Shown piece by piece: positions 16,823-25,311 of a stretch of DNA of 64,000 nucleotides (positions are counted from its first letter, which is position 1; the number at the start of each line of letters is the position of its first letter). Position numbers and translations under genes: made by a program. The notes beneath the pieces are model-generated. The model was not told the origin of the DNA. It did not search any database and was given only the letters and a program-made list of their open reading frames with translations. The stretch is from assembly GCA_018821435.1 (NCBI GenBank), contig JAHJME010000007.1, positions 62,001 to 126,000 on the forward strand, in the 5' to 3' direction. This DNA comes from Alphaproteobacteria bacterium. GTDB lineage: Bacteria > Pseudomonadota > Alphaproteobacteria > Caulobacterales > Caulobacteraceae.

Positions 16823-18302
16823 CTGCACCTGCCCGCGCCAATACAAAACTAAAAGCGGCGCCACCCAGACGGCTGGGTTCTACCCAAATCCGTCCCTTAT
16901 GGTTTTCGACTATAGCACTGGAAATGGAGAGGCCTAGCCCCATGCCTTCGGGCTTTGTGCTGGCCAAGGGCTGAAATAACCGCTCCGCGACGCTGGCGTC
17001 GATTCCTGGACCACTGTCCTCGACTGTCGTGACAAGTTGGCCCTCAGGTTCCAGTCGGGTTGAAATGTTAATCTGGCGGTTCGGGTACTTCGTCACAGCT
17101 TCGATGGCGTTGCGGGCCAAGTTAACCACAAGCTGTTGAATCTGAATCCGGTCGGCGACGACCGTGTCCTCGCCCTTGTACAGGTCGTAGACCAGCCGGA
17201 CGTTCGCATCGCGCGCCATCAGGGCGATGATGAAATCGACCTCGCCGATCATGCCCGACAGGCTCTCGGGCTTCTGAAGCGTGCCGCCGCGATTGGCCAG
17301 ATCGCGCATCGTGCGGATGATTTCGCCGGCGCGCACGGCCTGGTCGCCGGCCCGCCCCACGGCGTCCAGCAGGTCGTCGTCTTCCAGCTCCAACCGGGCG
17401 ATCAGGTTGCGGGCGGCGCGCAGATAGTTGGCGACGGCGGACAACGGTTGGTTGAGCTCGTGGGCCAACACCGACGCCATCTCGCCCATGGAATTGGCGC
17501 TCCACACCTGGGTCAGCTGTTCGCGCAGCTCCTCGGATCGGCGCTCGGCTTCCTGGATCGAGGTCATGTCGCGCACGACCATGGTCAGCAGGCGGCGCGA
17601 CGCGATGGTCACCTCGCCGACGCGGACCTCCATGGGGAACGTGGCGCCGTCCTTCCGCAGGCCGGTGAGCTTGCGATAGCTGCCGCTGACGTCCGCGTCG
17701 TCGCCCACGGCGCCACCGGTCAGGGCGCCGCCTTCGTGGGCCGGCATCAGCCGGTTGATGTCCTGGCCGACCATCTCGGCGGCGTTCCAGCCGAACAGAC
17801 GCTCGGCGGGATGGCTGAAGCTCTGGATCAGGCCCCGATCGTCGATGAGGATCAGGGCGTCGGCGACGATCTCCAGGCTGGCCTGCAGCAGTTCCTCGCG
17901 CTCGGCCTGGTCGGCGATGATCTCGGCGGCGGCCACACGCTGGGCCATCAGCGCGCGGACCCAGGCGGTGACGCCCAGGCCCAAGGCCAGGAACAGGGCC
18001 GCGCGCACGCCGCGCTCCAGCAGCGGCAGGTCCGCCATGCCGTCCAGGGTGAAGCCGCCCACGGTCAGGAGGACGGCCGCCGTCAGGGTCGCCCCCGCGC
18101 CGCCGTATGCCGCGCACGCCAGCAGCACCGGTGCGCAGAACAGATAGACCGAGTGGCTGAACATCGGGCGCAGCGCGTACAGCACGGCCAAGGCAGCCGC
18201 GGAAACGCCGATCGCCAGGAGCTGGCTTCTAAGAACGCCGAAGCCTGAACTCGCTACTGCCACGCCGGTTGTGCGATTTCCCGTCCACAACCTAAAATGC
18301 AT
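16779..18302 (-). CDS. FixL-like PAS histidine kinase, membrane-bound, probably not haem-binding
   Basis: A 507-residue kinase. The N-terminus has several hydrophobic segments (about residues 20-115: LLAIGVSAAALAVLYAL, SVYLFCAPVLLACAAYG, ALFLALGLGVTAWV). A PAS domain follows (ADALILIDDRGLIQSFSHPAERLFGWNAAEMVGQD in parts, about 145-260), then the FixL-type HisKA with LAHELNQPLSAV (His281) and an HATPase domain (VNLARNAIEAV, DSGPGID, GMGLGLSI). FixL oxygen sensors have the motif MPEPYRSEHDGYL around the haem His; here the matching part reads LMPAHEGGALTGG with the spacing disrupted, so haem binding is doubtful. It is coupled to the FixJ-like gene. Repeated GGTAC elements lie upstream. Confidence 0.88.
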   Translation of the reverse strand: MHFRLWTGNRTTGVAVASSGFGVLRSQLLAIGVSAAALAVLYALRPMFSHSVYLFCAPVLLACAAYGGAGATLTAAVLLTVGGFTLDGMADLPLLERGVRAALFLALGLGVTAWVRALMAQRVAAAEIIADQAEREELLQASLEIVADALILIDDRGLIQSFSHPAERLFGWNAAEMVGQDINRLMPAHEGGALTGGAVGDDADVSGSYRKLTGLRKDGATFPMEVRVGEVTIASRRLLTMVVRDMTSIQEAERRSEELREQLTQVWSANSMGEMASVLAHELNQPLSAVANYLRAARNLIARLELEDDDLLDAVGRAGDQAVRAGEIIRTMRDLANRGGTLQKPESLSGMIGEVDFIIALMARDANVRLVYDLYKGEDTVVADRIQIQQLVVNLARNAIEAVTKYPNRQINISTRLEPEGQLVTTVEDSGPGIDASVAERLFQPLASTKPEGMGLGLSISSAIVENHKGRIWVEPSRLGGAAFSFVLARAGADGERSGESNSVRRR

Positions 18303-18367
18303 TCTACATTCCGCGCCGGGTCCCCGTCCGGCGAACGTGTTGTGCTAAAAAATCACAAGCTAAGCAA

Positions 18368-18398
18368 TTAGGTACAACTACATAAGGGTAGGTACATG
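18368..18398 (-). promoter_or_regulatory. paired GGTAC boxes upstream of the FixL-like gene
   Basis: GGTAC occurs at 18371-18375 and 18391-18395, in contexts TTAGGTACA and GTAGGTACA, exactly 20 bp apart, with CTACAT between them. The 160-bp gap 18303-18462 contains no gene, so this is the only place for the promoter of the FixLJ-like pair. The halves resemble FixJ-type sites; autoregulation is inferred. Confidence 0.4.
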
Positions 18399-18462
18399 CA
18401 GGGGAATTCGCGCCTGCGGCGAATTCCAGCGATGACTGCATCTGTTGAGGCGAGAACTGGAG

Positions 18463-19008
18463 TCACCTACCCGACAGACTGATCCCGGGCGCGTCGGGAG
18501 CTGTCTGATCTCCACCATTCAGCGCCTTCTGCATCCAGACGATGTCGACCCACCGCCCGTGCTTGAAGCCGAAGCTCTTGCCGACCCCGGCGTCCTCGAA
18601 CCCCAGCGCCCGGTGCAGGCCGACGGAGGCCGCGTTGCCGCTGTCGCCGATCACCGCCACCACCTGGCGGATGCCCAGGCCCGCGCAGGCGTCGATCACC
18701 GCGCTCAGCACCGCGCGGCCGACGCCCCGGCCCACCGCGTCGGGGGCGATGTAGACGCTGTCCTCGACGGTGTAACGATAGGCCTGGCGCAACCGGAATG
18801 GCCCGGCGTAGGCGAAGCCCAGCACCAGCCCACCGTCCTCGGCGACCAGATAGGGCAGGCCCCGGTCGGCGACGGCGGCCCGGCGGGTCTCCATCTCGGC
18901 GGGCGAGGGCGGCTCCTCCTCGAAGGTGCCGAAGCCGTGCAGCACGTGGTGACCGTAGATGGCCGCCAGCGCGTCCGCGTCTTCAACCGTCGCCGCCCGG
19001 ATGATCAC
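18463..19008 (-). CDS. GNAT acetyltransferase, phosphinothricin/methionine sulfone type
   Basis: A 181-residue GNAT enzyme that uses acetyl-CoA. The start is GTG at 19008, five bases after the oligopeptidase stop, with TGAGG before it. The sequence IIRAATVEDADALAAIYGHHVLHGFGTFEEEPPS, split over the first 40 residues, and VYIAPDAVGRGVGRAVLSAVIDAC with the acetyl-CoA loop, followed by VVAVIGDSGNAASVGLHRALGFEDAG, are typical of the PAT/YncA group that acetylates methionine sulfone, methionine sulfoximine or phosphinothricin-like amines. Cytosolic. It is probably co-transcribed with the upstream oligopeptidase gene. Confidence 0.87.
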   Translation of the reverse strand: MIIRAATVEDADALAAIYGHHVLHGFGTFEEEPPSPAEMETRRAAVADRGLPYLVAEDGGLVLGFAYAGPFRLRQAYRYTVEDSVYIAPDAVGRGVGRAVLSAVIDACAGLGIRQVVAVIGDSGNAASVGLHRALGFEDAGVGKSFGFKHGRWVDIVWMQKALNGGDQTAPDAPGISLSGR

Positions 19009-19013
19009 TGGCC

Positions 19014-21098
19014 TCAGGTCCGCTTCAGCGCCCAAACGGCGAAGGCGTAATCCAACGCGATCTCCTTCAGGAAGTCGAAACGGCCCGAGGCGCCGCCATG
19101 GCCGGCCTCCATGTTGATCTTGAGCAGGATCGGGGCGTCGCCTGTCGTGTGCTCGCGCAGTTTCGCCACCCACTTGGCCGGCTCCCAATAGGTGACGCGC
19201 GGGTCCGAGAGCCCGCCCGTGGCCAGGATCGGCGGATAGGCCTGGGGGCTGACGCGGTCGTACGGGCTGTAGCCTTCGATCAGGTCGTAGGCGGCGGCGT
19301 CGTCGATCGGGTTGCCCCACTCGGGCCACTCCGGCGGGGTCAGCGGCAGGGTGGTGTCGCTCATGGTGTTGAGCACGTCCACGAACGGCACGGCGGCGAT
19401 GATCGCGCCCCAGAGGTCGGGCCGCAGGTTGGCCACCGCGCCCATCAGCATGCCGCCGGCCGAGCCGCCATAGGCCGCGATCCGGCCTTTGGAGCCATAG
19501 CCTTCGGCGGCCAGGTGCTCGGCGCAGGCGATGAAGTCTGTGAACGTGTTGGGCTTCTTGTCCTTGCGGCCGTCCAGGAACCAGCCCCAGCCCTTGTCCG
19601 AACCGCCACGGATGTGGGCGGTGGCCCAGATCCACCCACGGTCCACCAGGCTCAGGTTCCGGATCGAGAAGCTGGGCTCCATGGCGTGGCCGTAGCTGCC
19701 GTAGCCGTACAGCAGCACCGGGGCCGTGCCGTCCTGCGGCGTGTCCTTCAGCATCAGGAGCGTGATCGGCACCTCGGCGCCGTCGGGCGCCGTGGCGGTC
19801 AGCCGGCGAGCGACATAGCGCGACGGATCGTGGCCCGAGGGGATTTCCTGGGTCTTGCGCAGGGTCCGTTCGCGGCTGGCCATGTCGTAGTCGAACGTCT
19901 GCCGCGGCGTGGTCGGCGACTGGTAGACGAAGCGGGTGACGGTTGTGTCGTACTCGTAGCCGCCCTCGAGATTGAGCGCGTAGGCCTCCTCGTCGAAGTC
20001 GACGATATGCTCATCTCCCCCACGCGCCATCACCACCAGCCGGTCGAGCGCGTTCACCCGCTCGGCGCGCACGAGGTGCCCGGCGAAGGCGGCGAAGCCG
20101 GTGATGTAGCGGCCGGGCTGGTGGGCGATCCAGTCGCGCCAGGTGGCCTTGGCCGGGACGGCGGCCTCGGAGATCGCCAGTTTGAAGTCCACCGCCTCGT
20201 CGTCGTTGGTGCGGATCACCCAGCGGTCGGTCCAGTGGTCCAGGCTGTACTTCACGCCCACGCGGCGCGGTTCGGCCACCACCGGCGCGGCGGTCGGATC
20301 GGTCGCGGGGATCAGCAGGATCTCGGTGGTCTCCTGGTTGCCCACGTGGATCAGGATGTGGCTGTCGTCCGACGCGGCGCCGACGCCCAGGAACATGCCG
20401 TCGTCACGTTCCTCGTAGACCAGCGTGTCGTCGCCGCCGCGCGCGGGGCGTCGGAAGACCTTGGCCGGACGGGCGTTCTCGTCGCGCCAGATCCAGAAGA
20501 TCCATTGACTGTCCGGCGAGAAGGTGAAGTCGCCGTAGGCGCTCTCGATCGGTTGGCCGACCTCCTGGCAGGTGGCCAGGTCCTTGACCCGAATTTGATA
20601 GTACTCCGAGCCCTGTTCGTCGGCCGCCCACGCGTAGAGCGCGTGGTCGGGGCTATGGCTGGCGGCGCCCACCTGGAAGAACGCCTTGCCCTTGGCCAGG
20701 GCGTCCTCGTCCAGCAGCACCTTCTCGCCATCGGCTTGGCCCCTGGGGCGTCGGGCATGGATCGGATGCTCGGCCCCGATGGCGTAGCGGGAGTAGTAGT
20801 CGTAGGGGCCGTCGGGGGAGGGGACCGAGCTGTCGTCCTCCTTGATGCGCCCCTTCATCTCCGCGAACATTTCCGCCTGCAGCGCCTCGGTGTCGGCCAG
20901 CACCGCCTTGGTGAAGGCGTTCTCGGCGTCGAGGTGGTCGCGCACGTCGGCGCGCAGCGTCTTCGGGTCGCGCAGCACCTGCTGCCAGTTGTCGTCCTTC
21001 ATCCAGGCGTAGTCGTCGATGCGGACGCGGCCCAGTTGCGCGATGCGGTGCGGGACCTTGGCGGCGACCGGGGCGACCGGGGTTTTGGAAGAGCTCAT
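19014..21098 (-). CDS. ptrB: oligopeptidase B (prolyl oligopeptidase family)
   Basis: A 694-residue serine peptidase of family S9A. The N-terminal half is the seven-bladed propeller that admits only short peptides (IDDYAWMKDDNW at its start is a family signature). The C-terminal alpha/beta hydrolase domain holds the nucleophile in YGGSAGGMLMG, the Asp in LATGGLSDPRVTYWEP and the His in INMEAGHGGASGR. Members cut after Arg or Lys in small peptides and are usually cytosolic; no signal peptide is present here. The length matches the family. It is followed closely by the GNAT gene. Confidence 0.92.
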   Translation of the reverse strand: MSSSKTPVAPVAAKVPHRIAQLGRVRIDDYAWMKDDNWQQVLRDPKTLRADVRDHLDAENAFTKAVLADTEALQAEMFAEMKGRIKEDDSSVPSPDGPYDYYSRYAIGAEHPIHARRPRGQADGEKVLLDEDALAKGKAFFQVGAASHSPDHALYAWAADEQGSEYYQIRVKDLATCQEVGQPIESAYGDFTFSPDSQWIFWIWRDENARPAKVFRRPARGGDDTLVYEERDDGMFLGVGAASDDSHILIHVGNQETTEILLIPATDPTAAPVVAEPRRVGVKYSLDHWTDRWVIRTNDDEAVDFKLAISEAAVPAKATWRDWIAHQPGRYITGFAAFAGHLVRAERVNALDRLVVMARGGDEHIVDFDEEAYALNLEGGYEYDTTVTRFVYQSPTTPRQTFDYDMASRERTLRKTQEIPSGHDPSRYVARRLTATAPDGAEVPITLLMLKDTPQDGTAPVLLYGYGSYGHAMEPSFSIRNLSLVDRGWIWATAHIRGGSDKGWGWFLDGRKDKKPNTFTDFIACAEHLAAEGYGSKGRIAAYGGSAGGMLMGAVANLRPDLWGAIIAAVPFVDVLNTMSDTTLPLTPPEWPEWGNPIDDAAAYDLIEGYSPYDRVSPQAYPPILATGGLSDPRVTYWEPAKWVAKLREHTTGDAPILLKINMEAGHGGASGRFDFLKEIALDYAFAVWALKRT

Positions 21099-21304
21099 GG
21101 CGGCTAGATGCGACGCCAGCCCGTATCACTCAAGTCCGCACCACCACCGGCTGCGATTGAGGCGCCCGTGCGGTTTCACGCGCGACGTTCCACCGCAGCG
21201 AATGTGGCGACTTGTTGGCAGACAGCGTTCCGTGATTCACTACTTATGCATCCACATCGCGCATCAAAGACGCGAGTAGCACATCGAGTTTTTAGGGGCC
21301 TGCC

Positions 21305-22135
21305 ATGGTCATGGATCTTGCTGTCGAGCTGATCCACGCGACTGTTCAGCTCGAACAGCCGCTGGGCGACGGGACGCGGACGGTCGGGACCGGGTTCCTG
21401 ATCTCGACGGCCAATCCCGATGGCACGACCCGCACCGTGCTGATCACCGCCAACCATGTGCTGCAGAAGATGCCGGGCCAGAACGCCCGCATCGGCTACC
21501 GGATCTCCAACGCCGACGGCTCGTGGAGCTACTCGCCTCAGCAGGTGAAGATCCGCGACAACGACGGCCACGAACTGTGGACCCACCACCCCAGCCGCGA
21601 CGTCGCCGCCATCTCCATCAAGGCGCCGGCCGAGTTCGCCAAGGCGGCGCTGCCCGAACGCTATCTGGCGGCCGACGACACCTTCGACACCAACCACGTC
21701 AACGCCGGCGACGAGATGATGGCCCTGGGCTTCCCGCGCGGCCTGTCGGCCAACGCGGCGGGCTTCCCGATCCTGCGGTCCGGGCGCGTGGCGTCCTATC
21801 CGCTGGGGCCGGCCAAGGTCTATCCGACGTTCCTGCTCGACTTCTCGGTGTTCCCCGGCAACTCGGGCGGTCCGGTGTTCATCAGCCGCGCCTCCAAGAC
21901 GCAGGGCATGACCCAGGTGTCGAACGAGGAAGACCCCGGCTTCATCGCCGGCCTGCTGACGCAACAGGTCGAGCTGAACAGCGAGCGGCTGGAGATCGGC
22001 ATCGTCACCCACGCCAAGTTCGTGCGCGAGACGATCGCCCTGATGCAGAACCCGCTGGCGACCGCCACCGTGGCGGACGCGACGCCCGTGGTGGGCGGCC
22101 GCACGGCCTCGGCGGAAGAAGCCGCGCGGAACTAG
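21305..22135 (+). CDS. trypsin-like serine peptidase without an export signal
   Basis: A 276-residue chymotrypsin-fold peptidase. The catalytic triad is visible as His51 in LITANHVLQ, Asp99 in SRDVAAISI and Ser187 in FPGNSGGPVF. The fold start VGTGFLIST fits the family. There is no PDZ domain and the N-terminus (MVMDLAVELIHATVQLEQP) is not a signal peptide, so it is predicted to be cytosolic, which is uncommon for this group. ATG at 21305 follows AGGGG; an in-frame ATG two codons later is equally possible. It is preceded by a 206-bp gap and is not in an evident operon. Substrate unknown. Confidence 0.85.
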   Translation: MVMDLAVELIHATVQLEQPLGDGTRTVGTGFLISTANPDGTTRTVLITANHVLQKMPGQNARIGYRISNADGSWSYSPQQVKIRDNDGHELWTHHPSRDVAAISIKAPAEFAKAALPERYLAADDTFDTNHVNAGDEMMALGFPRGLSANAAGFPILRSGRVASYPLGPAKVYPTFLLDFSVFPGNSGGPVFISRASKTQGMTQVSNEEDPGFIAGLLTQQVELNSERLEIGIVTHAKFVRETIALMQNPLATATVADATPVVGGRTASAEEAARN

Positions 22136-22178
22136 CGCCTGGCGGGCGATCCCGGACCCGCCGGGACCGCCCTGCCGA

Positions 22179-22625
22179 TCAGCTGTAGACGACCGAAATC
22201 GTCTCGGCGATGCAGGCGGGCTTGGTCTCGCCCTCGATCTCGATGGTGCATTCGTTCTTCAGCTGCATGCCGCCGGCCTTGGGCTCGGCGCCGATCAGCT
22301 TCTGGCGCATCCGCACGCGCTTGCCGACGCGGACCATGTTGATGAAGCGGACCTTGTCCGAGCCATAGTTGATGCCGCGGGTCACGCCCGTGATCGGCAG
22401 CATGCCGGCGCTCAGGAACGGGATCAGCGACAGGGTGAGGTAGCCGTGGGCGATCGGCCCGCCGATTTCCTTGGTGGCGCGCTCGACGTCCACGTGGATC
22501 CACTGGTGATCGCCGGTGGCTTCCGCGAACTGGTTCACGCGCTCCTGGGAGATCTCCACCCAATCCGACACGCCCACTTCCTGGCCCACCAGTCCGGGCA
22601 GGTCCTTGATCTCGACCGGGTTCAT
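22179..22625 (-). CDS. MaoC/NodN-like hydratase
   Basis: A 148-residue hot-dog-fold protein of the MaoC dehydratase family. The hydratase signature is seen as FAEATGDHQWIHVD with the active-site Asp and His, followed by GGPIAHGYLTLSLIPFL. Such enzymes hydrate enoyl-CoA esters to 3-hydroxyacyl-CoA; the NodN-like subgroup is short, like this one. ATG at 22625 is preceded by GAGGAAA with a 7-nt gap, which decides the start. Nearby genes include an acyl-CoA synthetase and an enoyl-CoA hydratase, which fits fatty acid or CoA-ester metabolism. Confidence 0.88.
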   Translation of the reverse strand: MNPVEIKDLPGLVGQEVGVSDWVEISQERVNQFAEATGDHQWIHVDVERATKEIGGPIAHGYLTLSLIPFLSAGMLPITGVTRGINYGSDKVRFINMVRVGKRVRMRQKLIGAEPKAGGMQLKNECTIEIEGETKPACIAETISVVYS

Positions 22626-22710
22626 GCTTTCGTTTCCTCGCGTGCTTGAATTCGAGCCCAAGCGTCTAACATCTGTTTGGATCGGGGCAAGCGGGACGCA
22701 GCGTCAGACC

Positions 22711-23169
22711 ATGGGCGACATCACGATACGCTGGGCTCGCGGCGACGAGGCGGCGGCGCTGAGCGCACTGGCGCTGCGGGCGAAGGCGTCATGGGGCTAC
22801 GACGCGGCGTTCATGGAGGCCTGCCGCGCGGAGCTGACCCTGACGCCCGAGCAGATGGCCCGCTGGACCATCTGGGTGGCCGAGGCTGACGGGGCGATCG
22901 CGGGCATGATCGCGCTTAACCTCACCGACGGCGCCGTGGTCGAGGACTTCTTCGTCGAGCCGGACGTCCAGGGGCGCGGTGTGGGGGCCACGTTGATGGC
23001 GACCCTGCTGGCGGCCTGCCGGGAGGCCGGCGTCACGACGCTGGAGGTCGACGCCGACCCGAACGCCGAGGGCATCTACGCTCGCCTGGGCTTCGTCACC
23101 TTCGCCCGCTCGCCTTCCGGCTCGATCCCGGGCCGCACGCTGCCGCGTATGCGGCTGGCGCTTGCCTAG
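22711..23169 (+). CDS. GNAT family N-acetyltransferase
   Basis: A 152-residue GNAT protein. The acetyl-CoA loop is in VEDFFVEPDVQGRGVGATLMATLLAAC, followed by LEVDADPNAEGIYARLGFV, which is the usual GNAT end with the Tyr and the GF strand. The N-terminal part (ITIRWARGDEAAALSALALRAKASWGYDAAF) resembles a group often found near amino acid or amine metabolism genes. The acceptor cannot be told. ATG at 22711 is used. Its stop overlaps the stop of the acyl-CoA synthetase gene on the other strand by 4 bp. Confidence 0.85.
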   Translation: MGDITIRWARGDEAAALSALALRAKASWGYDAAFMEACRAELTLTPEQMARWTIWVAEADGAIAGMIALNLTDGAVVEDFFVEPDVQGRGVGATLMATLLAACREAGVTTLEVDADPNAEGIYARLGFVTFARSPSGSIPGRTLPRMRLALA

Positions 23170-24704
23170 ACGATCTTCGAGCCTTCTTTGCCCCAGTACG
23201 CGTCGCGGATCAGGCGCTTGTAGAGCTTGCCGGTCGGGTGGCGGGGCAGCTCCTGCATGAAGTCCAGCAGGCGGGGCGACTTCACGTGGCTCAGGTGCTT
23301 GCGCGCATAGGCCATCAGTTCGTCGCGCAGCGCGTCGCCGGCGTCGGCCCAGTCCATGGGCTGGATCACCGCGATGACCTGCTCGCCCATCTCCTCGTGC
23401 GGCCCGCCGACCACGGCTGCGTCGGCGACCTTGGGGTGGCCGATCAGCAGGTTCTCGATCTCCTGCGGATAGATGTTCACCCCGCCCGAGATGATCATGA
23501 AGCTCTTGCGGTCGGTGAGGTAGAGGTAGCCCTCCTCGTCCATCCAGCCCACGTCGCCCAGGGTGGTCCAGCCGTGCTTGTTGGTGCCCTCGGCGATCTT
23601 CTCGGGCGCGTTGTGGTAGGCCAGCGGCGGGCCGTTGGCGAAGTGGACGGCGCCTTCCGTGCGCGGCGGCAGGGCCTCTCCCTCCTCGTCGCAGATGCGC
23701 AGCTCGCCCAGCACCGCCTTGCCGACCGAACCCTTGTGGGTCAGCCACTCGTCGGACTTGATGAAGCAGAAGCCGTTGCCCTCGGTCCCGGCGTAGTACT
23801 CGTAGATCACCGGCCCCCACCAGGCGATCATCTGTTCCTTGACCGGCACGGGGCAGGGGGCGGCGGCATGGACCGCCGAGACCATCGAGCTCACGTCGTA
23901 CTTCGCCCGCACCGCCTCCGGCAGCTTCAGCATGCGAACGAAGTGGGTCGGCACGAACTGGCCGACGTTGACCTTGTATTTCTCGATCAGGCCCAGGGCG
24001 GTCTCGGGGTCGAACTTCTCCATCACGATGACCGTGCCGCCCAGCTTGTGGACGCTCATGCACCAGCGCAGCGGCGCGGCGTGATAGAGCGGCGCGGGCG
24101 AGATGTAGGTGCAGCCGGGCGGGAAGCCGAACAGGCCCTGCGCCATCATCACCAGGGCGTTTGGCTCGTCGATCGCCGCGCCGGTCAGCGCGGGCTTGAT
24201 GCCCTTGGGGCGGCCCGTGGTGCCCGACGAGTAGAGCATGTCCGAGCCGGCGGTCTCATCGGCGATCGGGGTGGTCGGGAACCCGGCTCGGGCGTCCTCG
24301 AAGCTGGCGTAGGGCGCGCGGGCCTCACCGACCATGTAGAGCTTCACCCCGCTCAGCACGCCCGGCAGTTCGTCGGCCACCGATCCGACGCCGGGCGAAG
24401 TGATCAGCACCTGGGCGCCGCAGTCGCCGACGATGTACTCGACCTCGCCCGCCGTCAGCTTGGACGAGATGCAGGTGTAATAGAGCCCCGAGCGCTGGGC
24501 GGCCCAGGCGATCTCGAAGTAGCGCGGGTGGTTGTCCATGAAGATGGCGATCACGTCGCCGGCCTTGAGGCCCAGCGAGCGGAAGAAGTGCGCCCCCTGG
24601 TTCGAGCGCTCGTCCAGCTGCTCGAAGGTCACTGTCTCGCCGGAGCCGGCCATGATGTAGGCGGCGCGGTCGGGTTGGGTCTTGGCGTGGGTCGCCGGAT
24701 GCAT
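23166..24704 (-). CDS. acyl-CoA synthetase (AMP-forming, class I adenylate-forming)
   Basis: A 512-residue ligase that activates a carboxylic acid as acyl-AMP and then acyl-CoA. The phosphate-binding loop is YSSGTTGRPKGI, the A4/A5 region is YEYYAGTEGNGF, and the hinge and catalytic stretch are TLGDVGWMDEEGYLYLTDR and ISGGVNIYPQEIE; the acid-activating Lys is in HPTGKLYKR. It resembles the FadD3/CaiC-like fatty acid or steroid side-chain group, but the substrate is not fixed by sequence. Start is ATG at 24704 with GGGGAG before it. Cytosolic. The gap 24705-24979 to the divergent small gene must hold both promoters; no gene is seen there. Confidence 0.9.
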   Translation of the reverse strand: MHPATHAKTQPDRAAYIMAGSGETVTFEQLDERSNQGAHFFRSLGLKAGDVIAIFMDNHPRYFEIAWAAQRSGLYYTCISSKLTAGEVEYIVGDCGAQVLITSPGVGSVADELPGVLSGVKLYMVGEARAPYASFEDARAGFPTTPIADETAGSDMLYSSGTTGRPKGIKPALTGAAIDEPNALVMMAQGLFGFPPGCTYISPAPLYHAAPLRWCMSVHKLGGTVIVMEKFDPETALGLIEKYKVNVGQFVPTHFVRMLKLPEAVRAKYDVSSMVSAVHAAAPCPVPVKEQMIAWWGPVIYEYYAGTEGNGFCFIKSDEWLTHKGSVGKAVLGELRICDEEGEALPPRTEGAVHFANGPPLAYHNAPEKIAEGTNKHGWTTLGDVGWMDEEGYLYLTDRKSFMIISGGVNIYPQEIENLLIGHPKVADAAVVGGPHEEMGEQVIAVIQPMDWADAGDALRDELMAYARKHLSHVKSPRLLDFMQELPRHPTGKLYKRLIRDAYWGKEGSKIV

Positions 24705-24979
24705 GTGGTCACTCCCCAGCGCGGCTCGTCCGCGCACTTCTTGGTCTCGTTGGGCCAGGTCTGGCGCCCAGCCGATCTTGCAGGCGAGTTGCGGACCTTG
24801 ACGTCGCGTGCGTCAAGCGGGTCCGGCGGGGGTCTCAGGCGCCCGCCGATCGGGCGACGGGGCGAAGACTTGCCCCAACTCAGGTCAAGCGTGACGCGCC
24901 CGTCACTTTGCGACGCGGGGCCCTCGCGAGACGCCGGGTCGCCGATCAAGGTTATGGGATCGATCCTTCAGGAGGTTCC

Positions 24980-25201
24980 ATGGTCGCCCTGCTGCTTGCC
25001 GCGCTCTTCCAGAGCGCCGCGCCCGCCGCCGCCGCCGCCGCGCCCAGCGCCCCGCCCGCCAAGGCCGCCAGGCTCTGCCGCACGGAGACGGTGGTCGGCA
25101 GCACGATCAAGAAGAGGATCTGTCGCCCGAAGCCCGCCGAAGAGGTGGCGCGGGAAGACAAGACCGAGCCGGCGCAACTGGCCCAGAGCTCGCCGAAGTA
25201 G
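24980..25201 (+). CDS. small exported protein with a Cys pair
   Basis: A 73-residue protein with an excellent ribosome binding site (AGGAGG at 24970-24975) before ATG at 24980. It begins with a signal peptide (MVALLLAALFQSAAPAAAA) and an Ala/Pro linker, then RLCRTETVVGSTIKKRICRP with two cysteines 14 residues apart, and a charged tail. The pattern C-R-x-x-x-x-x-G-S-x-x-x-K-x-x-C is found in many tiny periplasmic proteins of Caulobacterales and Sphingomonadales whose function is unknown. A disulfide is likely. Confidence 0.75.
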   Translation: MVALLLAALFQSAAPAAAAAAPSAPPAKAARLCRTETVVGSTIKKRICRPKPAEEVAREDKTEPAQLAQSSPK

Positions 25202-25311
25202 ATCGGCGGCGATCCCGGCGCCAATTGCGCGGCGGGGCACACCGAGGCCTTGACCTCCCGTCCGTCACCCGGTCCGAACTGGCCGCGAACAAGGACGAGG
25301 AACACTTCCCC

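Noticed and set aside
16873..16885. GGGTTCTACCC as another NarL/FixJ-type box
   Set aside because: It lies inside the coding sequence of the FixL-like kinase, near its 3' end, so an operator role is not supported.
19098..21107. A 669-codon plus-strand frame across the oligopeptidase gene
   Set aside because: The minus-strand frame has the complete S9A domain set and catalytic triad. The opposite frame has no ribosome binding site and low-complexity composition.
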